Below the pieces are notes generated by a model, which did no database searches, was not told where the DNA came from, and saw only the letters and a list, made by a program, of their open reading frames with translations. A program made the position numbers and the translations under genes. DNA of 64,000 nucleotides from Xiheicaenibacterium sp046351325 (GTDB taxonomy: Bacteria > Myxococcota_A > Polyangia > Polyangiales > Polyangiaceae): contig JAXLYR010000001.1 in the NCBI GenBank assembly GCA_046351325.1, positions 1,302,001 through 1,366,000 of the forward strand, written 5' to 3'. How positions within the stretch are numbered: position 1 is the stretch's first letter; each line of letters opens with the position of its first letter. Below, in pieces: positions 26,528-35,436 of this stretch.

Positions 26528-27505
26528 ATGAGCACCCAAGACGACGTCCGCAATGTGATCATCATCGGGTCCGGCCCTGCGGGTCTGACCGCTGGCATTT
26601 ACGCCGCGCGCGCGAACCTCCATCCACTCTGCATCGAGGGCTTCAACGCTGGTGGGCTCATCCCCGGCGGGCAGCTGATGTTCACGAGCGAGGTCGAGAA
26701 CTATCCTGGCTTCCCTGAGAAGATCACCGGCCAAGAGCTCATGCAGCGCTTCCGTGACCAAGCCACGCATCAGGGCTGCGACATCCTCACCGGCGACGTC
26801 ACGCGCGTCGATCTGTCGAAGCGCCCCTTCGAGGTTTGGGCGATGGACACGGACGGCAAGGAGCAGTTCTTCAAGGCGAAGACGATCATCGCGGCGACCG
26901 GCGCCCGAGCGAACTACATCGGCCTCGACAGCGAAGAGAAGCTGAAGAACAAAGGTGTAAGCGCTTGCGCTGTCTGCGACGGCGCCTTCTTCCGCAAGCA
27001 GCACGTCGCTGTCGTGGGCGGCGGCGACACCGCGATGGAGGAAGCGCATTACCTCACTGGGCTCTGCGCTTCGGTGACGCTCATCCATCGCCGTGACGAG
27101 TTCCGCGCGTCGAAGTCGATGCAGGATCGCGTGCTCAAGAACCCGAAGATCAAGGTCCTCTACAGCCACGCCGTCGACGAGGTCCTCGGCGTCGCAGAGG
27201 ATCACGTGACCGGCCTCATGGTGAAGAGCCTGAAGACCGGCGAGAAGCAGAAGATCGATGTGACGGGCCTCTTCGTCGCGATCGGTCACACGCCGCTCGT
27301 CGACGTCTTCAAGGGCCAGGTCGAGCTCCGAGACAACGGCTACATCAAGACCATCCCGGGAACGACACAGACGAACGTCCCGGCGTTCTTCGCTGCAGGC
27401 GACGTTCAAGATCACGTCTTCCGTCAGGCCGTCACCGCCGCGGGCACGGGCTGCATGGCCGCGCTCGAGGCCGAGCGCTGGCTCGGCGCGAACGACGCGC
27501 ACTGA
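26528..27505 (+). CDS. trxB: Thioredoxin-disulfide reductase
   Basis: The 325-residue flavoenzyme has the FAD motif GSGPAG at 14-19, the redox-active pair in CAVCDG at residues 147 and 150, the NADPH motif VVGGGDTAMEEA, and the C-terminal FAD motif FFAAGDVQD. It transfers electrons from NADPH to thioredoxin in the cytosol. Length and all active residues are normal. The glycosylase gene starts 4 bases after its stop. Confidence 0.96.
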   Translation: MSTQDDVRNVIIIGSGPAGLTAGIYAARANLHPLCIEGFNAGGLIPGGQLMFTSEVENYPGFPEKITGQELMQRFRDQATHQGCDILTGDVTRVDLSKRPFEVWAMDTDGKEQFFKAKTIIAATGARANYIGLDSEEKLKNKGVSACAVCDGAFFRKQHVAVVGGGDTAMEEAHYLTGLCASVTLIHRRDEFRASKSMQDRVLKNPKIKVLYSHAVDEVLGVAEDHVTGLMVKSLKTGEKQKIDVTGLFVAIGHTPLVDVFKGQVELRDNGYIKTIPGTTQTNVPAFFAAGDVQDHVFRQAVTAAGTGCMAALEAERWLGANDAH

Positions 27506-27508
27506 AGC

Positions 27509-28414
27509 ATGCGCGCCGAGCTCCTCGACCTGACGCGAGCCCTCAAGGCGCACCTCGCGTGGCAAGAGGAGTGTGGGACCGAGGGTTTGCCACCTGCTCC
27601 CGAGGTCGTCGAAGACCTCGCGGTGCAAGCGGCGCCACTCGAGACCTCGCCGAGGGCGCTGCGTCCCGCTGCTGACCTCCGGCCTGTCGATCCTCCGCGA
27701 GCGCCGCAGGCCGCCGCGCAGCAGTCCGCTGGGCTGCCGACCGCGCCGAAAGCGCCGACGCAGCCTACGGCGTCGGTGCTCACGCTCCCGACGTCGACGG
27801 CAGCTCCACCGCTCTCGCTCGAAGAGCGACGGCGTCGCCTCGACGTCCTCCGCGACACCGTCAAAAGCTGCACGCGCTGCGGTCTCGCGGGCGGTCGCAT
27901 CCAGACCGTGTTCGCGCGCGGCAACCCAGCCGCCGAGCTCTGCTTCGTCGGTGAAGGCCCAGGCGCCGACGAAGACGAGCAAGGCGAGCCCTTCGTCGGC
28001 AAGGCCGGCCAGCTGCTCGACAAGATGATCGCAGGCATGCGCCTCGGCGGTGACGAGATCTACATCGCGAACATCGTCAAATGCAGGCCGCCGCAGAACC
28101 GCGTCCCCGAGCGCGACGAGATGGACGCCTGCATGCCGTACCTCGTCGAGCAGCTCGACCTCATCAAACCCAAGGTCATCGTCGCGCTGGGTGCGACCGC
28201 TCTCAGGGGTCTCATTGGTCCCGGGCCGGGAATCATGAAATCACGTGGCACGTGGAAGCTCTACCGAGGAGAAATCCCTGTGATGCCGACGTTCCACCCC
28301 TCGTATGTGCTTCGGGTGGGCACCCGCGAGGTCAAGCAGCTGGTCTGGTCGGATTTGCAACAGGTCCTTGTGCAGCTTGGAAAGCCGCTCCCTCCACGAT
28401 CCACCTCTGGATGA
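27509..28414 (+). CDS. Family 4 uracil-DNA glycosylase (Fe-S type)
   Basis: The last 200 of 301 residues are a type 4 UDG: GEGPGADEDEQGEPFVGKAG from residue 148 (uracil pocket and catalytic motif) and PTFHPSYVLR near 260 with the second catalytic motif. Four cysteines (C121, C124 in CTRCGL; C192 in VKCRPP; C207 in MDACMPY) are placed to hold the 4Fe-4S cluster. It removes uracil from DNA to start base excision repair. The first 90 residues are a Pro/Ala-rich extension with a short helical start (LLDLTRALKAHLAWQEE), common in myxobacterial homologues. It is probably co-transcribed with trxB. Confidence 0.92.
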   Translation: MRAELLDLTRALKAHLAWQEECGTEGLPPAPEVVEDLAVQAAPLETSPRALRPAADLRPVDPPRAPQAAAQQSAGLPTAPKAPTQPTASVLTLPTSTAAPPLSLEERRRRLDVLRDTVKSCTRCGLAGGRIQTVFARGNPAAELCFVGEGPGADEDEQGEPFVGKAGQLLDKMIAGMRLGGDEIYIANIVKCRPPQNRVPERDEMDACMPYLVEQLDLIKPKVIVALGATALRGLIGPGPGIMKSRGTWKLYRGEIPVMPTFHPSYVLRVGTREVKQLVWSDLQQVLVQLGKPLPPRSTSG

Positions 28415-28784
28415 TGGCTGGCTGATCTTTGGCCGGTGCGCGGCACAGGCTGGCATCGATGCCAACACAGTCTCGCTTCGCCGGCTCGGGCTCCGGAGGA
28501 CCGGAGCCCCAGTCTCGCTTCGCTCGACCCACGCCGGCTGCGCTCGACCTCGACCCGCATTTCACCTGCGGTAACCGTCCAGTCGCGCGATCGTAGGAAA
28601 AGTCGCGCGGTTGGATTTTGTTACGATCAGCAGAACCCAAAGCGGGGATACTTCCAAAGCCCCAGCGATTGGGACCTCAGCTTCTTTGCCAGTTCCTTCT
28701 TCAAAGATGTCGACGGCCCGAAATGTGAATGTCCCGAGCCGTCCACTCACCTCGTCGTCAACGGTGTAACGGAGGTCTCCTCGC
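28415..28784. other. 370-base non-coding gap with hairpin flanked by a direct repeat
   Basis: No convincing gene lies here. The 14-base sequence CAGTCTCGCTTCGC occurs at 28468-28481 and again at 28510-28523, flanking the 9-bp hairpin listed separately. The right half is less G+C-rich (GGTTGGATTTTGTTACGATC near 28610) and probably holds the promoter of the downstream gene, but no clear -35/-10 pair was fixed. Confidence 0.5.
28488..28509 (+). terminator. Perfect 9-bp hairpin, possible terminator of trxB-UDG
   Basis: GGGCTCCGG (28488-28496), loop AGGA, CCGGAGCCC (28501-28509). It lies about 75 bases after the glycosylase stop but lacks a T-tract, so it may be a processing or attenuation structure rather than an intrinsic terminator. 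Confidence 0.4.
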
Positions 28785-30599
28785 ATGTCGAAGCGGTTCC
28801 GGTCCTCTCGCCCTTCTCGGGGTCGCATCCTTCGTCCCCGCTCCGAGCGAGCCCCGCGCTCCAGCATCGCGCCCGCCGAGACTCCGGACGATCTCGACCG
28901 TGAGAGCGATCTCCCCGAGGAAGCAGAGGCCGAAGGCTCTGTTCCTCCGCCAGCCGTCAACCACGACGCGATCCCACCCTCACCTCCCGCCGTCGCAGCG
29001 GCCGAGGAAGAGCTGGGGCCTGACAACGTCGTCGCGGCTGGGACGCCCTCGGCGCTTGCAGCGGCCCGCACGGCGGAGCCAGCAGCTGAGCCCGCACCCG
29101 CCCCGGTCGCCGCAGCCGAGCCTTCGCCTGCACCACAGCCCGCGCCCGAGCCTGTGCTTGCGGCGCCTGCACCCACGACTTCCCAGCCCGAGCCCGTCGT
29201 CGCCGCTCCCGCTTCTCCGGTTGCCTCCCCCGTCGAAGCCGAGCCCGTCGTCGCTGCTCCCGCTGAATCCCCGTCGGTAGCTGCTCCGCCTCCGGAGCCT
29301 GAGCCCGTCGTCGCTGCTCCCGAGCCCGCCGTCGCTGCTCCTACCGCTGTTTCTCCCACGATTTCCACAGAGCCCGAGCCCGTCGCCGCTGCTCCTGCCG
29401 TTTCCTCCCCGGCAGCTGCTTCCCCTGCAAGTGCTCCCTCCCCGGAGCCTGAGCCCGCCGCCGCTGCTCCAGCTCTTTCTTCGTTCCCACCTGTGACGAG
29501 GGAAGTCGTTGCTGCTCCAACGATGTCCTCGGTCCCACCGTCGAAAGACGGGGGGAAGGACGGGAAGAAGAAGAAAAAGAAGAAGAAGGGCGCGTCGGAA
29601 CCCGCGCCGAACAAGCCCGCTGCAGCGATCGAGGCAGCGCCGACCGCCGCCGAAGCCAAGCCTGCGATCGACGAGCCGGCTCCGGCCGCGACAGTCGCCG
29701 CGGCAGCTGTCGAGGACGAGGCATCGGGCGTGGTCGCCGCGCACGCGACCGAGCCGAGCAAGACGCTGAACGAGAGCGGCAAGCACCACGCCCCTCTCCA
29801 CGAGAGCGGCAAGCATCACCCCCCTCTCCACGAGAGCGGCAAGCACCACGCGCACGCGCCCCTCTCGGAGAGCGGGCAGTTCCGCGCGATCGCCGACGAT
29901 CACGCGGACTTCTTCTCGACGCCGCCGCCTGATGTTCACCACGAACACGATCACCACGACGACCTGCTCGATCCTCCGCCGCCTCCTCCGCCGCCGGCGG
30001 TGATCGAGCGTCAGCGCAAGGCTCGACGCGCGGTAGGGATCGCAGTCGCAGCCGCCGCGCTCGTGATGCTCTTCGGCATCGGCCGTGCGCTCTTCAGCGG
30101 TGGCCCAGCCGACGCACAAACCTCGGCGAAGGTCTCGAGCAGCCCGCCTGCACAGAACCCGACCCCGGTGGCGACGAACACCACGACGGCCACGGCCGCG
30201 GCTCAACCCGCTCCAGCGCCCGAGCCTGTCGCGGCTGCGCCGGCGACGAGCGCGTCGGACAGCGCTGCCGCGGACAGCGCGAGCGCGAGTGCTGCGAGCG
30301 CGAGCGCCAGCACTTCGGGCGAGCCGGCTCCGACCGGCCCGCTCACGAAGGAAGAGCTCGCTCAGGCAAAGCTCGACGCGACCAAGTTCATCAACCTCGG
30401 GCAGAACCCAAAGGCCATCGAGGCCGCGCAGCGCGCCATCTCGGGCGACCCCGAGGACGCGCTCATGTACCTCTATTTGGGCTCGGCCTACATGAACATG
30501 GGCAAGATGAAAGACGCCTCCGAGGCCTTCAACGAGTGCGTCCGCAAGGGCAAGGGACCGCACGTCGGCGAGTGCCGCCAAATGGGCGGGCACAACTGA
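28785..30599 (+). CDS. Membrane-anchored TPR protein with long PA-rich and His-rich linkers
   Basis: The 604-residue product opens with a basic segment, then about 230 residues of Pro/Ala/Glu repeats built on PEPVVAAP. A Lys run (DGKKKKKKKKG) follows, then three His-rich decapeptides (HESGKHHPPL type) near residues 330-360 and HHEHDHHDD. A transmembrane helix (AVGIAVAAAALVMLFGIGRA) near 410-430 is followed by a second Ala/Ser linker and a C-terminal TPR-like pair (AIEAAQRAISGDPEDALMYL, GSAYMNMGKMKDASEAFNEC). I infer an inner-membrane protein with a cytoplasmic N-terminus and periplasmic TPR scaffold. The His clusters could bind metal ions. Confidence 0.75.
   Translation: MSKRFRSSRPSRGRILRPRSERAPRSSIAPAETPDDLDRESDLPEEAEAEGSVPPPAVNHDAIPPSPPAVAAAEEELGPDNVVAAGTPSALAAARTAEPAAEPAPAPVAAAEPSPAPQPAPEPVLAAPAPTTSQPEPVVAAPASPVASPVEAEPVVAAPAESPSVAAPPPEPEPVVAAPEPAVAAPTAVSPTISTEPEPVAAAPAVSSPAAASPASAPSPEPEPAAAAPALSSFPPVTREVVAAPTMSSVPPSKDGGKDGKKKKKKKKGASEPAPNKPAAAIEAAPTAAEAKPAIDEPAPAATVAAAAVEDEASGVVAAHATEPSKTLNESGKHHAPLHESGKHHPPLHESGKHHAHAPLSESGQFRAIADDHADFFSTPPPDVHHEHDHHDDLLDPPPPPPPPAVIERQRKARRAVGIAVAAAALVMLFGIGRALFSGGPADAQTSAKVSSSPPAQNPTPVATNTTTATAAAQPAPAPEPVAAAPATSASDSAAADSASASAASASASTSGEPAPTGPLTKEELAQAKLDATKFINLGQNPKAIEAAQRAISGDPEDALMYLYLGSAYMNMGKMKDASEAFNECVRKGKGPHVGECRQMGGHN
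29769..29877 (+). repeat. Three tandem 30-base repeats encoding a His-rich decapeptide
   Basis: About three copies of a 30-base unit (GAGAGCGGCAAGCACCACGC followed by CCCTCTCCAC, with small changes) encode xESGKHHxPL. The third copy is extended by HAHAP, and a degenerate fourth (SESGQF) follows. The unit keeps the reading frame. Confidence 0.85.
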
Positions 30600-30630
30600 C
30601 GCACCCCTGCTGAGTCGCTCGGCTCGCTCT

Positions 30631-30670
30631 TTTGCCCCCCGAACCACAAGGTTTGGGGGGCAAATTGTTT
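30631..30670. terminator. Very strong bidirectional terminator
   Basis: A 15-bp stem (30631-30645 with 30650-30664, one G-U pair) with loop ACAA; the 5' arm starts TTTGCCCCCC and the 3' arm ends GGGGGGCAAA, followed by TTGTTT. It lies between two convergent genes, so it probably stops transcription from both sides. Confidence 0.85.
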
Positions 30671-30716
30671 GGGGCCAAACTGTTTGCGGCGGGCTGCTCG
30701 GTAGGCCGCGCTGAGC

Positions 30717-31502
30717 CTACTTCTTCGGCGGCTCCGTCTGCTTGATGCCGTCGACGGGTTTGCCGGGGGTGGGCACCGCGTCGAGCAGGACGACGGCCTC
30801 GAGCTTCTTCTCCGCGTCGGCCTTCACGAGCGTGCCTGCGATCATCATCGGAGTCACCCACTCGGCGCCCTCGTCGGGGCTGAAGAAGGCGTACTTCGAG
30901 GCGCACTGCTTGAGCTCGCGCTGCATGGTCTCGCCGGTGCGCGTGAGGTCGACGCCCGAGATCCCTTTGCCGATCTTGCGGGCCGCCCCGCCCTTCACCC
31001 ACCAGACGTCGGCGTCGCCTGACTTCGTGATCATCGCGACGACCGAGCACCCGGGAGCCTCGGGGACACGCGCCTGCGGCAAGACGACGATCGTGCCGGG
31101 GAGATCACCGCGCGTCGAGCCCGTGATTTGCACGCTCTTCGCCTTCGCGAGGCCGAGCTCGTGCACGACGGCGACGACGTCCGCGGCCTTGGATTTGGGG
31201 CGGACCGTCAGCGGGACCTCTTTGTCGGCGACGTTGATCTCGCTGATGATCTTCGTGAGCTTCTCGGCGCCGCCGGCCTCCTTGAGGAGAGGGCGCTGGC
31301 CGTTGATGTACGGCCCGAGCTCGTCGACCGTGAACTCGGGGAGCGCGTCGCTCTTGGCGGCGGTGCTGCCCGACACGGGGGGCGCGACCTGCGTGGTCGT
31401 GGGCTTGGCGCTCGCCGAGCCGCTGGTCGCTGCGGGATCGGAGCCGCAACCGGCGAGCGTGAGAAGCGCAGCGGAGATCAGGGGGAGAGCGGTGACGCGC
31501 AT
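30717..31502 (-). CDS. Hypothetical lipoprotein with ExbD-like segment
   Basis: The 261-residue product has a lipoprotein signal (LLTLAGCGSDP) and an Ala/Ser/Thr linker. The mature part includes DKEVPLTVRPKSKAADVVAV and LGLAKAKSVQITGS, which loosely resemble the periplasmic domain of ExbD/TolR proteins, then a C-terminal part with two cysteines. This similarity is weak, and there are no ExbB or TonB genes nearby. The function is unknown. It is divergent from the acyl-CoA synthetase gene, with only 45 bases between the starts. Confidence 0.65.
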   Translation of the reverse strand: MRVTALPLISAALLTLAGCGSDPAATSGSASAKPTTTQVAPPVSGSTAAKSDALPEFTVDELGPYINGQRPLLKEAGGAEKLTKIISEINVADKEVPLTVRPKSKAADVVAVVHELGLAKAKSVQITGSTRGDLPGTIVVLPQARVPEAPGCSVVAMITKSGDADVWWVKGGAARKIGKGISGVDLTRTGETMQRELKQCASKYAFFSPDEGAEWVTPMMIAGTLVKADAEKKLEAVVLLDAVPTPGKPVDGIKQTEPPKK

Positions 31503-31547
31503 GCGAGCCGCAGTCTCGCTTAGGGAAGGCTAGGCTGTCGACTTCTG

Positions 31548-33056
31548 GTGAGCATCGACCCCTCTCCCCTCATCGCGCGGCTCACGAGATCGCTCGCTCG
31601 CGAGGACCGCTTCCTGGAGGACGTGGAGCGCGGGGAGCGCCGCGCGCTCGCCGCGCTCTCGGGTGCTGCAAGCGCGGTCGCGGCACGCGTCGCGCCGGCG
31701 TTGCGCGCGCCCGACTCGGCGCGCCCGCGCGTCTTGCTCGCGGCGCGACCGGGGCTCGATTGGACGGTCGGTTTTCTAGGGATTTTGCACGCGGGTGGCG
31801 CGGTCGTGCCGGTGCCGCTCGGCGCGCCGACCAACGAGCTCGAGCACTACGCGAACGACGCCCAGGTGTCGGTCGCGCTCGCGTCGCATGGGCTCGAGGG
31901 CGCGCTGCCCGCAGGGCTCGCGCGGCTCGAGCTCGACGTGGGCGCGGCGTTCGAGCGCGCGGCCCCGAGCTCGACGCGAGCGGAGCTCGCGTCGAGCGAC
32001 GTCGCGATGTTGGTCTACACCTCGGGGACGACCGGCCGTCCGAAGGGCGTGATGCTCACGCACGGCAACGTCGCGGCGCACGTCGAGGCGCTCGCGAGCG
32101 CGTGGCAAATCACAGAGCGCGACGTGCTGCTCCACGCGCTGCCGATGCATCACATCCACGGCATCGTCGTCGCGATGCTCACGGCGCTCGCGTCCTCGGC
32201 GTCGGTGCTTGCGCTCGGGCGCTTCGACGCGCGACGCGTGTTCGACGAGCTCGCGCGCGCGACGGTGTTCATGGGCGTGCCCACGATGTACACGCGGCTC
32301 GCGGACGCGTTCGACGCGGCGAGCGAGGCCGAGCGCGAGCGATGGAGCGCGAGCGCGCGCGCGCTCCGCCTCGCGACGAGCGGCTCGGCGGCGTTGCCCG
32401 TGCGGCTCGCGGAGCGGTGGCGTGCGATCGCGGGCGCGATCCCGCTCGAGCGCTACGGCATGACCGAGATCGGCATCGCGCTTTCAAATCCACTGGATCC
32501 GACGGGGCGACGACCCGGTTGGGTCGGCAAGCCGCTCGCGAACGTCGAGGCGCGCGTCGAAGACGGCGCGCTCAGGGTGCGCGGCCCGGGGATCTTCGCG
32601 GGCTACTTCGGTCGCGACGAGCGCGTGGTGGACGACGAAGGCTGGTTCTCGACGGGCGATGTGGCCGAGGTCGACGAGCGCGGCGACCATCGCCTGCTCG
32701 GTCGCGCGAGCACCGACATCCTGAAATCGGGGGGCGAGAAGATCTCCGCGCTCGAGGTCGAAGAGGTGCTGCGCGAGCACGACGCCATCGCCGAGGTCGC
32801 GGTCGTCGGCCTGCCCGACGAAGAGTGGGGGCAGAGGGTGACGGCGTTCGTCGTGCTGCGCGAGCGGCACGGCGACGGCGGCACCCTCGGGCTCGAGGAG
32901 CTGCGCGCTTGGGCGAAGACGCGGCTCGCGGCGTACAAGGTCCCTCGAGAGCTGCGGATCGTGGCCGCGCTCCCGCGCAACGCGATGGGAAAGGTGACAA
33001 AAGGAGCGCTCGCCGCGATCAGCGCTGAAGGGTCCATCTCTCCCCCCAAAAAATAA
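31548..33056 (+). CDS. Malonyl-CoA synthetase-like acyl-CoA ligase (ANL superfamily)
   Basis: The 502-residue product starts with GTG. It has the AMP-binding P-loop YTSGTTGRPKG near residue 155, MHHIHGIV, the A5 motif ERYGMTEIG, the A7/A8 segment STGDVAEVDERG with GRASTDILKSGGEKIS, and the A10 lysine in PRNAMGKVTK. The combination MHHIHG, VFMGVPTMY and ERYGMTEIGIALSNPL is typical of the MatB/ACSF3 branch, which makes malonyl-CoA or methylmalonyl-CoA from the free acid, a useful precursor supply for polyketides. Substrate choice is inferred and could be another short acyl acid. Confidence 0.85.
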   Translation: MSIDPSPLIARLTRSLAREDRFLEDVERGERRALAALSGAASAVAARVAPALRAPDSARPRVLLAARPGLDWTVGFLGILHAGGAVVPVPLGAPTNELEHYANDAQVSVALASHGLEGALPAGLARLELDVGAAFERAAPSSTRAELASSDVAMLVYTSGTTGRPKGVMLTHGNVAAHVEALASAWQITERDVLLHALPMHHIHGIVVAMLTALASSASVLALGRFDARRVFDELARATVFMGVPTMYTRLADAFDAASEAERERWSASARALRLATSGSAALPVRLAERWRAIAGAIPLERYGMTEIGIALSNPLDPTGRRPGWVGKPLANVEARVEDGALRVRGPGIFAGYFGRDERVVDDEGWFSTGDVAEVDERGDHRLLGRASTDILKSGGEKISALEVEEVLREHDAIAEVAVVGLPDEEWGQRVTAFVVLRERHGDGGTLGLEELRAWAKTRLAAYKVPRELRIVAALPRNAMGKVTKGALAAISAEGSISPPKK

Positions 33057-33112
33057 GCTGCTTCAGGCGAAAACTCGCCCGACTCGAAAAGTTCTGGCAG
33101 GCAGGGGGGCGC

Positions 33113-34933
33113 ATGACGACCTCGAACACTGCCTCCCACGAGCCTATTCAGCGAGCCCGGCGCGCAGAGGGCCCTCTGCGGGGGGCGCGCACGCAGGCGG
33201 AGGCCAAGGAATCGCTGCCGCCGACGGTGCGATTCGCAGACGCCGAGCACCGCGCGCGCACAGTCGAAGACGCGGAGAAGGCGCGCGCGGTCGTGGTGTC
33301 GCCGAGCTGCTCGCGCCGCGGAGACCTGGCCAAGGAGATCGAGCGCGAGGTCGAGACGGTGCTCGCCTCGCGCGGCGCGATGCCGGCGATCGTCGCGGTG
33401 GACGCGCCGTTCCCCGACGTCGTCGCCGATCAGCTGCATCGCGCGTCGGCGCTGCCCGTGCGCGGCGTGTGTTTGTGCATGCCGCACCTCGGGCCACTCG
33501 CGCTGCGCGGCGAGCTCGTGAACGACGACGCCGAGGCCGTGAGCACGTGGATCGATGCGGCGCGCGAGGTGCGCAAGCTGCGCGTCGTCGTGCTGCTCGA
33601 CGAGCGCGATCGCGAGATCGAGCTGCGCGTCCCGCGACGGCTCGGCGCGCTCGTCGAAGAGCAACGAAACGCTCCCGCTACGAAAATCGAAGCGCAAGCG
33701 CCCGCGCAGCACGTCGCCGTCGCGACGCCGCCGGTGGTCGCGCCGATCGCAGAGACGCTGCGTCCGCCGCCGTCGCCGCCGATCGAGGCGAGCGCGCGTC
33801 GCGAGGCTGCGAACAAGCGCGACGAGCGCGATGAAGAGACCGCGCTCGCCGAGGCGCTCGCGACGCTCGCGTCGACGCCGATCCCGGCGCTGCCCGCGCT
33901 GCCCGCGCTCGAGGCACCGCCCGCGCCGATCGAGCTCGAAGACGAGCTGCCCGCGGTCCTGCAGGTCGCGCCGACCAACCTCGCGACGCCCGCGACGCCC
34001 GCGCCGACCAACCTCGTGACGCCCGCGATCGCTGCGCCGATCGAGCCCGAGCCGCAGATCGAGCCGCACGTGGAGCGCGTCGCTGCGCGCTTGGTCGACA
34101 GCGCGACGTACCGCGCGCACGCGATGGAGCTCGACGCCGCGCGCGGCCCGAAGCCAGTCGCCGTCGTGGAGAAGCTCTTCGCGCAGCGGTACGTGCCGCT
34201 GCTCGCGCCGCTCTCACAAGGCGAGGCCGACGCGACGGTGCGCGGCATCGCCGAGGCTTGGCGCGCGAGCTTCGCGGAGAGCTACGAGTCGGCGTTCGAG
34301 TCGATCCGCGTGACCGGCAAGCGCCCGAGCATGGTGATGGATGCGCACGAGATCGCGCACAAGATCGGCAGGCTCGCGAGCGCCCGCTCGGTGAAGCTCG
34401 TGATGGTCGACTCGATGAGCTACGACCTCGGCGAGCGCGTCGCTGCGCGCGTCGGCGCGGCGCTCGACAAGCGCGCGGCGCTCGTGGAAAAGACCGTGCT
34501 TTGGTCGGCGCTCCCGTCGATCACCGCGGTGCAAGCGCACCTCATCTCGCGCGGCGTGGAGGGGCTGAAGGACCTCTCCGGTCCGGCGAGCGAGCCCGAC
34601 ATCACGCGCGGCCGCAGCGTCGGCGGCGTGCGTCGCGAGCGGCTCGGGCCGAAGGAGGTCTTCAAGCTCGACCTCGTCGAGGCGCGGCTGCGATCGCAGG
34701 GCGCGGGCTACGACGAGCGCCTCGAGGCGCTCGCGGACGAGGTCTGCGACGTGCTCGTGAAGCTCTTCGAAACGCTGCCGCCGCGCACGCTCGCGTACGT
34801 GTTCGGCGACCACGGCTTCGTCCTCGGACGCGGCATCAACGGCTGGGCGACGGGCGCGGCGACGCAGGGCGGAGCCTCGCCGGAAGAGGTGCTCGTCTCC
34901 GGGCACGCCTGGCTCGTCGACGCCGTGCAGTAG
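33113..34933 (+). CDS. Protein with PglZ/alkaline-phosphatase-like C-terminal domain
   Basis: The 606-residue product has no signal peptide. Residues about 50-185 form an alpha/beta region (KARAVVVSPSCSRRGDLAKE, AIVAVDAPFPDVVADQL); about 185-310 is an Ala/Pro-rich linker. The C-terminal 200 residues contain VKLVMVDSMSYDLGERV near residue 430, WSALPSITAVQAHLISRG near 465 and VFGDHGFVLGRG near 563. These match the order seen in PglZ-type and other alkaline-phosphatase-fold domains (metal Asp in a strand, Thr/Ser turn, Asp-His-Gly). PglZ occurs in phage-defence BREX and two-component signalling proteins, but no BREX partner genes are here. The assignment is tentative. Confidence 0.6.
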   Translation: MTTSNTASHEPIQRARRAEGPLRGARTQAEAKESLPPTVRFADAEHRARTVEDAEKARAVVVSPSCSRRGDLAKEIEREVETVLASRGAMPAIVAVDAPFPDVVADQLHRASALPVRGVCLCMPHLGPLALRGELVNDDAEAVSTWIDAAREVRKLRVVVLLDERDREIELRVPRRLGALVEEQRNAPATKIEAQAPAQHVAVATPPVVAPIAETLRPPPSPPIEASARREAANKRDERDEETALAEALATLASTPIPALPALPALEAPPAPIELEDELPAVLQVAPTNLATPATPAPTNLVTPAIAAPIEPEPQIEPHVERVAARLVDSATYRAHAMELDAARGPKPVAVVEKLFAQRYVPLLAPLSQGEADATVRGIAEAWRASFAESYESAFESIRVTGKRPSMVMDAHEIAHKIGRLASARSVKLVMVDSMSYDLGERVAARVGAALDKRAALVEKTVLWSALPSITAVQAHLISRGVEGLKDLSGPASEPDITRGRSVGGVRRERLGPKEVFKLDLVEARLRSQGAGYDERLEALADEVCDVLVKLFETLPPRTLAYVFGDHGFVLGRGINGWATGAATQGGASPEEVLVSGHAWLVDAVQ

Positions 34934-34948
34934 TCGCGCGCCACTTCG

Positions 34949-35398
34949 TCAAGCGGGCTGACGAACCAGCTCCTGCGCGAGGCCGACGAGCAATCCCTCG
35001 GGCCCGCGCAGGTAACAGAGCCGATACGTGTCGCCGTATCGGACGACCTCACCGACGAGCGCTGCGCCGTGCTTTCCGAGCCGCGCGACGGTGTCGTCGA
35101 TGTCGTCGACGGCGAACATGACACGCAAGTAACCGAGCGCGTTCACCGGAGCGCGCCGGTGATCGGCGACCGGGGGCGGCTCGAGATAGCGAACGAGCTC
35201 GAGCCGACTGTGGCCGTCGGGCGTGCGCATCATGGCGATCTCGACGACCTGATTGGGGAGCCCCGTGACGCGGCCGGCCCACTCGCCCTCGACCATGGCT
35301 CGGCCCTCGAGCTCGAGGCCCAGCTCGACGAAGAACGCGATCGCGGTGTCGAGCGACTCGACCACGATGCCGACATTGTCCATTCGCTTGACTGTCAT
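34949..35398 (-). CDS. VOC-superfamily (glyoxalase-like) protein
   Basis: The start at 35398 gives 149 residues with two beta-alpha-beta-beta-beta modules: DNVGIVVESLDTAIAFFVEL with LELVRYLEPP, and YLRVMFAVDDIDDTVARL with YLRGPEGLLVGLAQEL. This is the vicinal-oxygen-chelate fold. The usual first His ligand is Asn (MDNVGI) and the third-position His is Arg, so a standard glyoxalase metal site is incomplete. The substrate is unknown. It follows the pseudokinase gene by 38 bases on the same strand. Confidence 0.82.
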   Translation of the reverse strand: MTVKRMDNVGIVVESLDTAIAFFVELGLELEGRAMVEGEWAGRVTGLPNQVVEIAMMRTPDGHSRLELVRYLEPPPVADHRRAPVNALGYLRVMFAVDDIDDTVARLGKHGAALVGEVVRYGDTYRLCYLRGPEGLLVGLAQELVRQPA

Positions 35399-35436
35399 CG
35401 AGGTCCTGCCTCTTTGTCGCGGTCGAGGACGACGCG

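Noticed and set aside
28436..28903. Plus-strand 155-codon frame in the gap before the TPR protein
   Set aside because: Overlaps the next gene in another frame, lacks a ribosome binding site and shows no domain.
29769..29877. Possible CRISPR-like array
   Set aside because: Only three 30-base units, no spacers, and the repeats are in frame inside a coding sequence.
30717..31502. ExbD/TolR component
   Set aside because: Only a short weak similarity, with a lipoprotein anchor instead of the ExbD membrane helix and no ExbB partner; kept as hypothetical lipoprotein.
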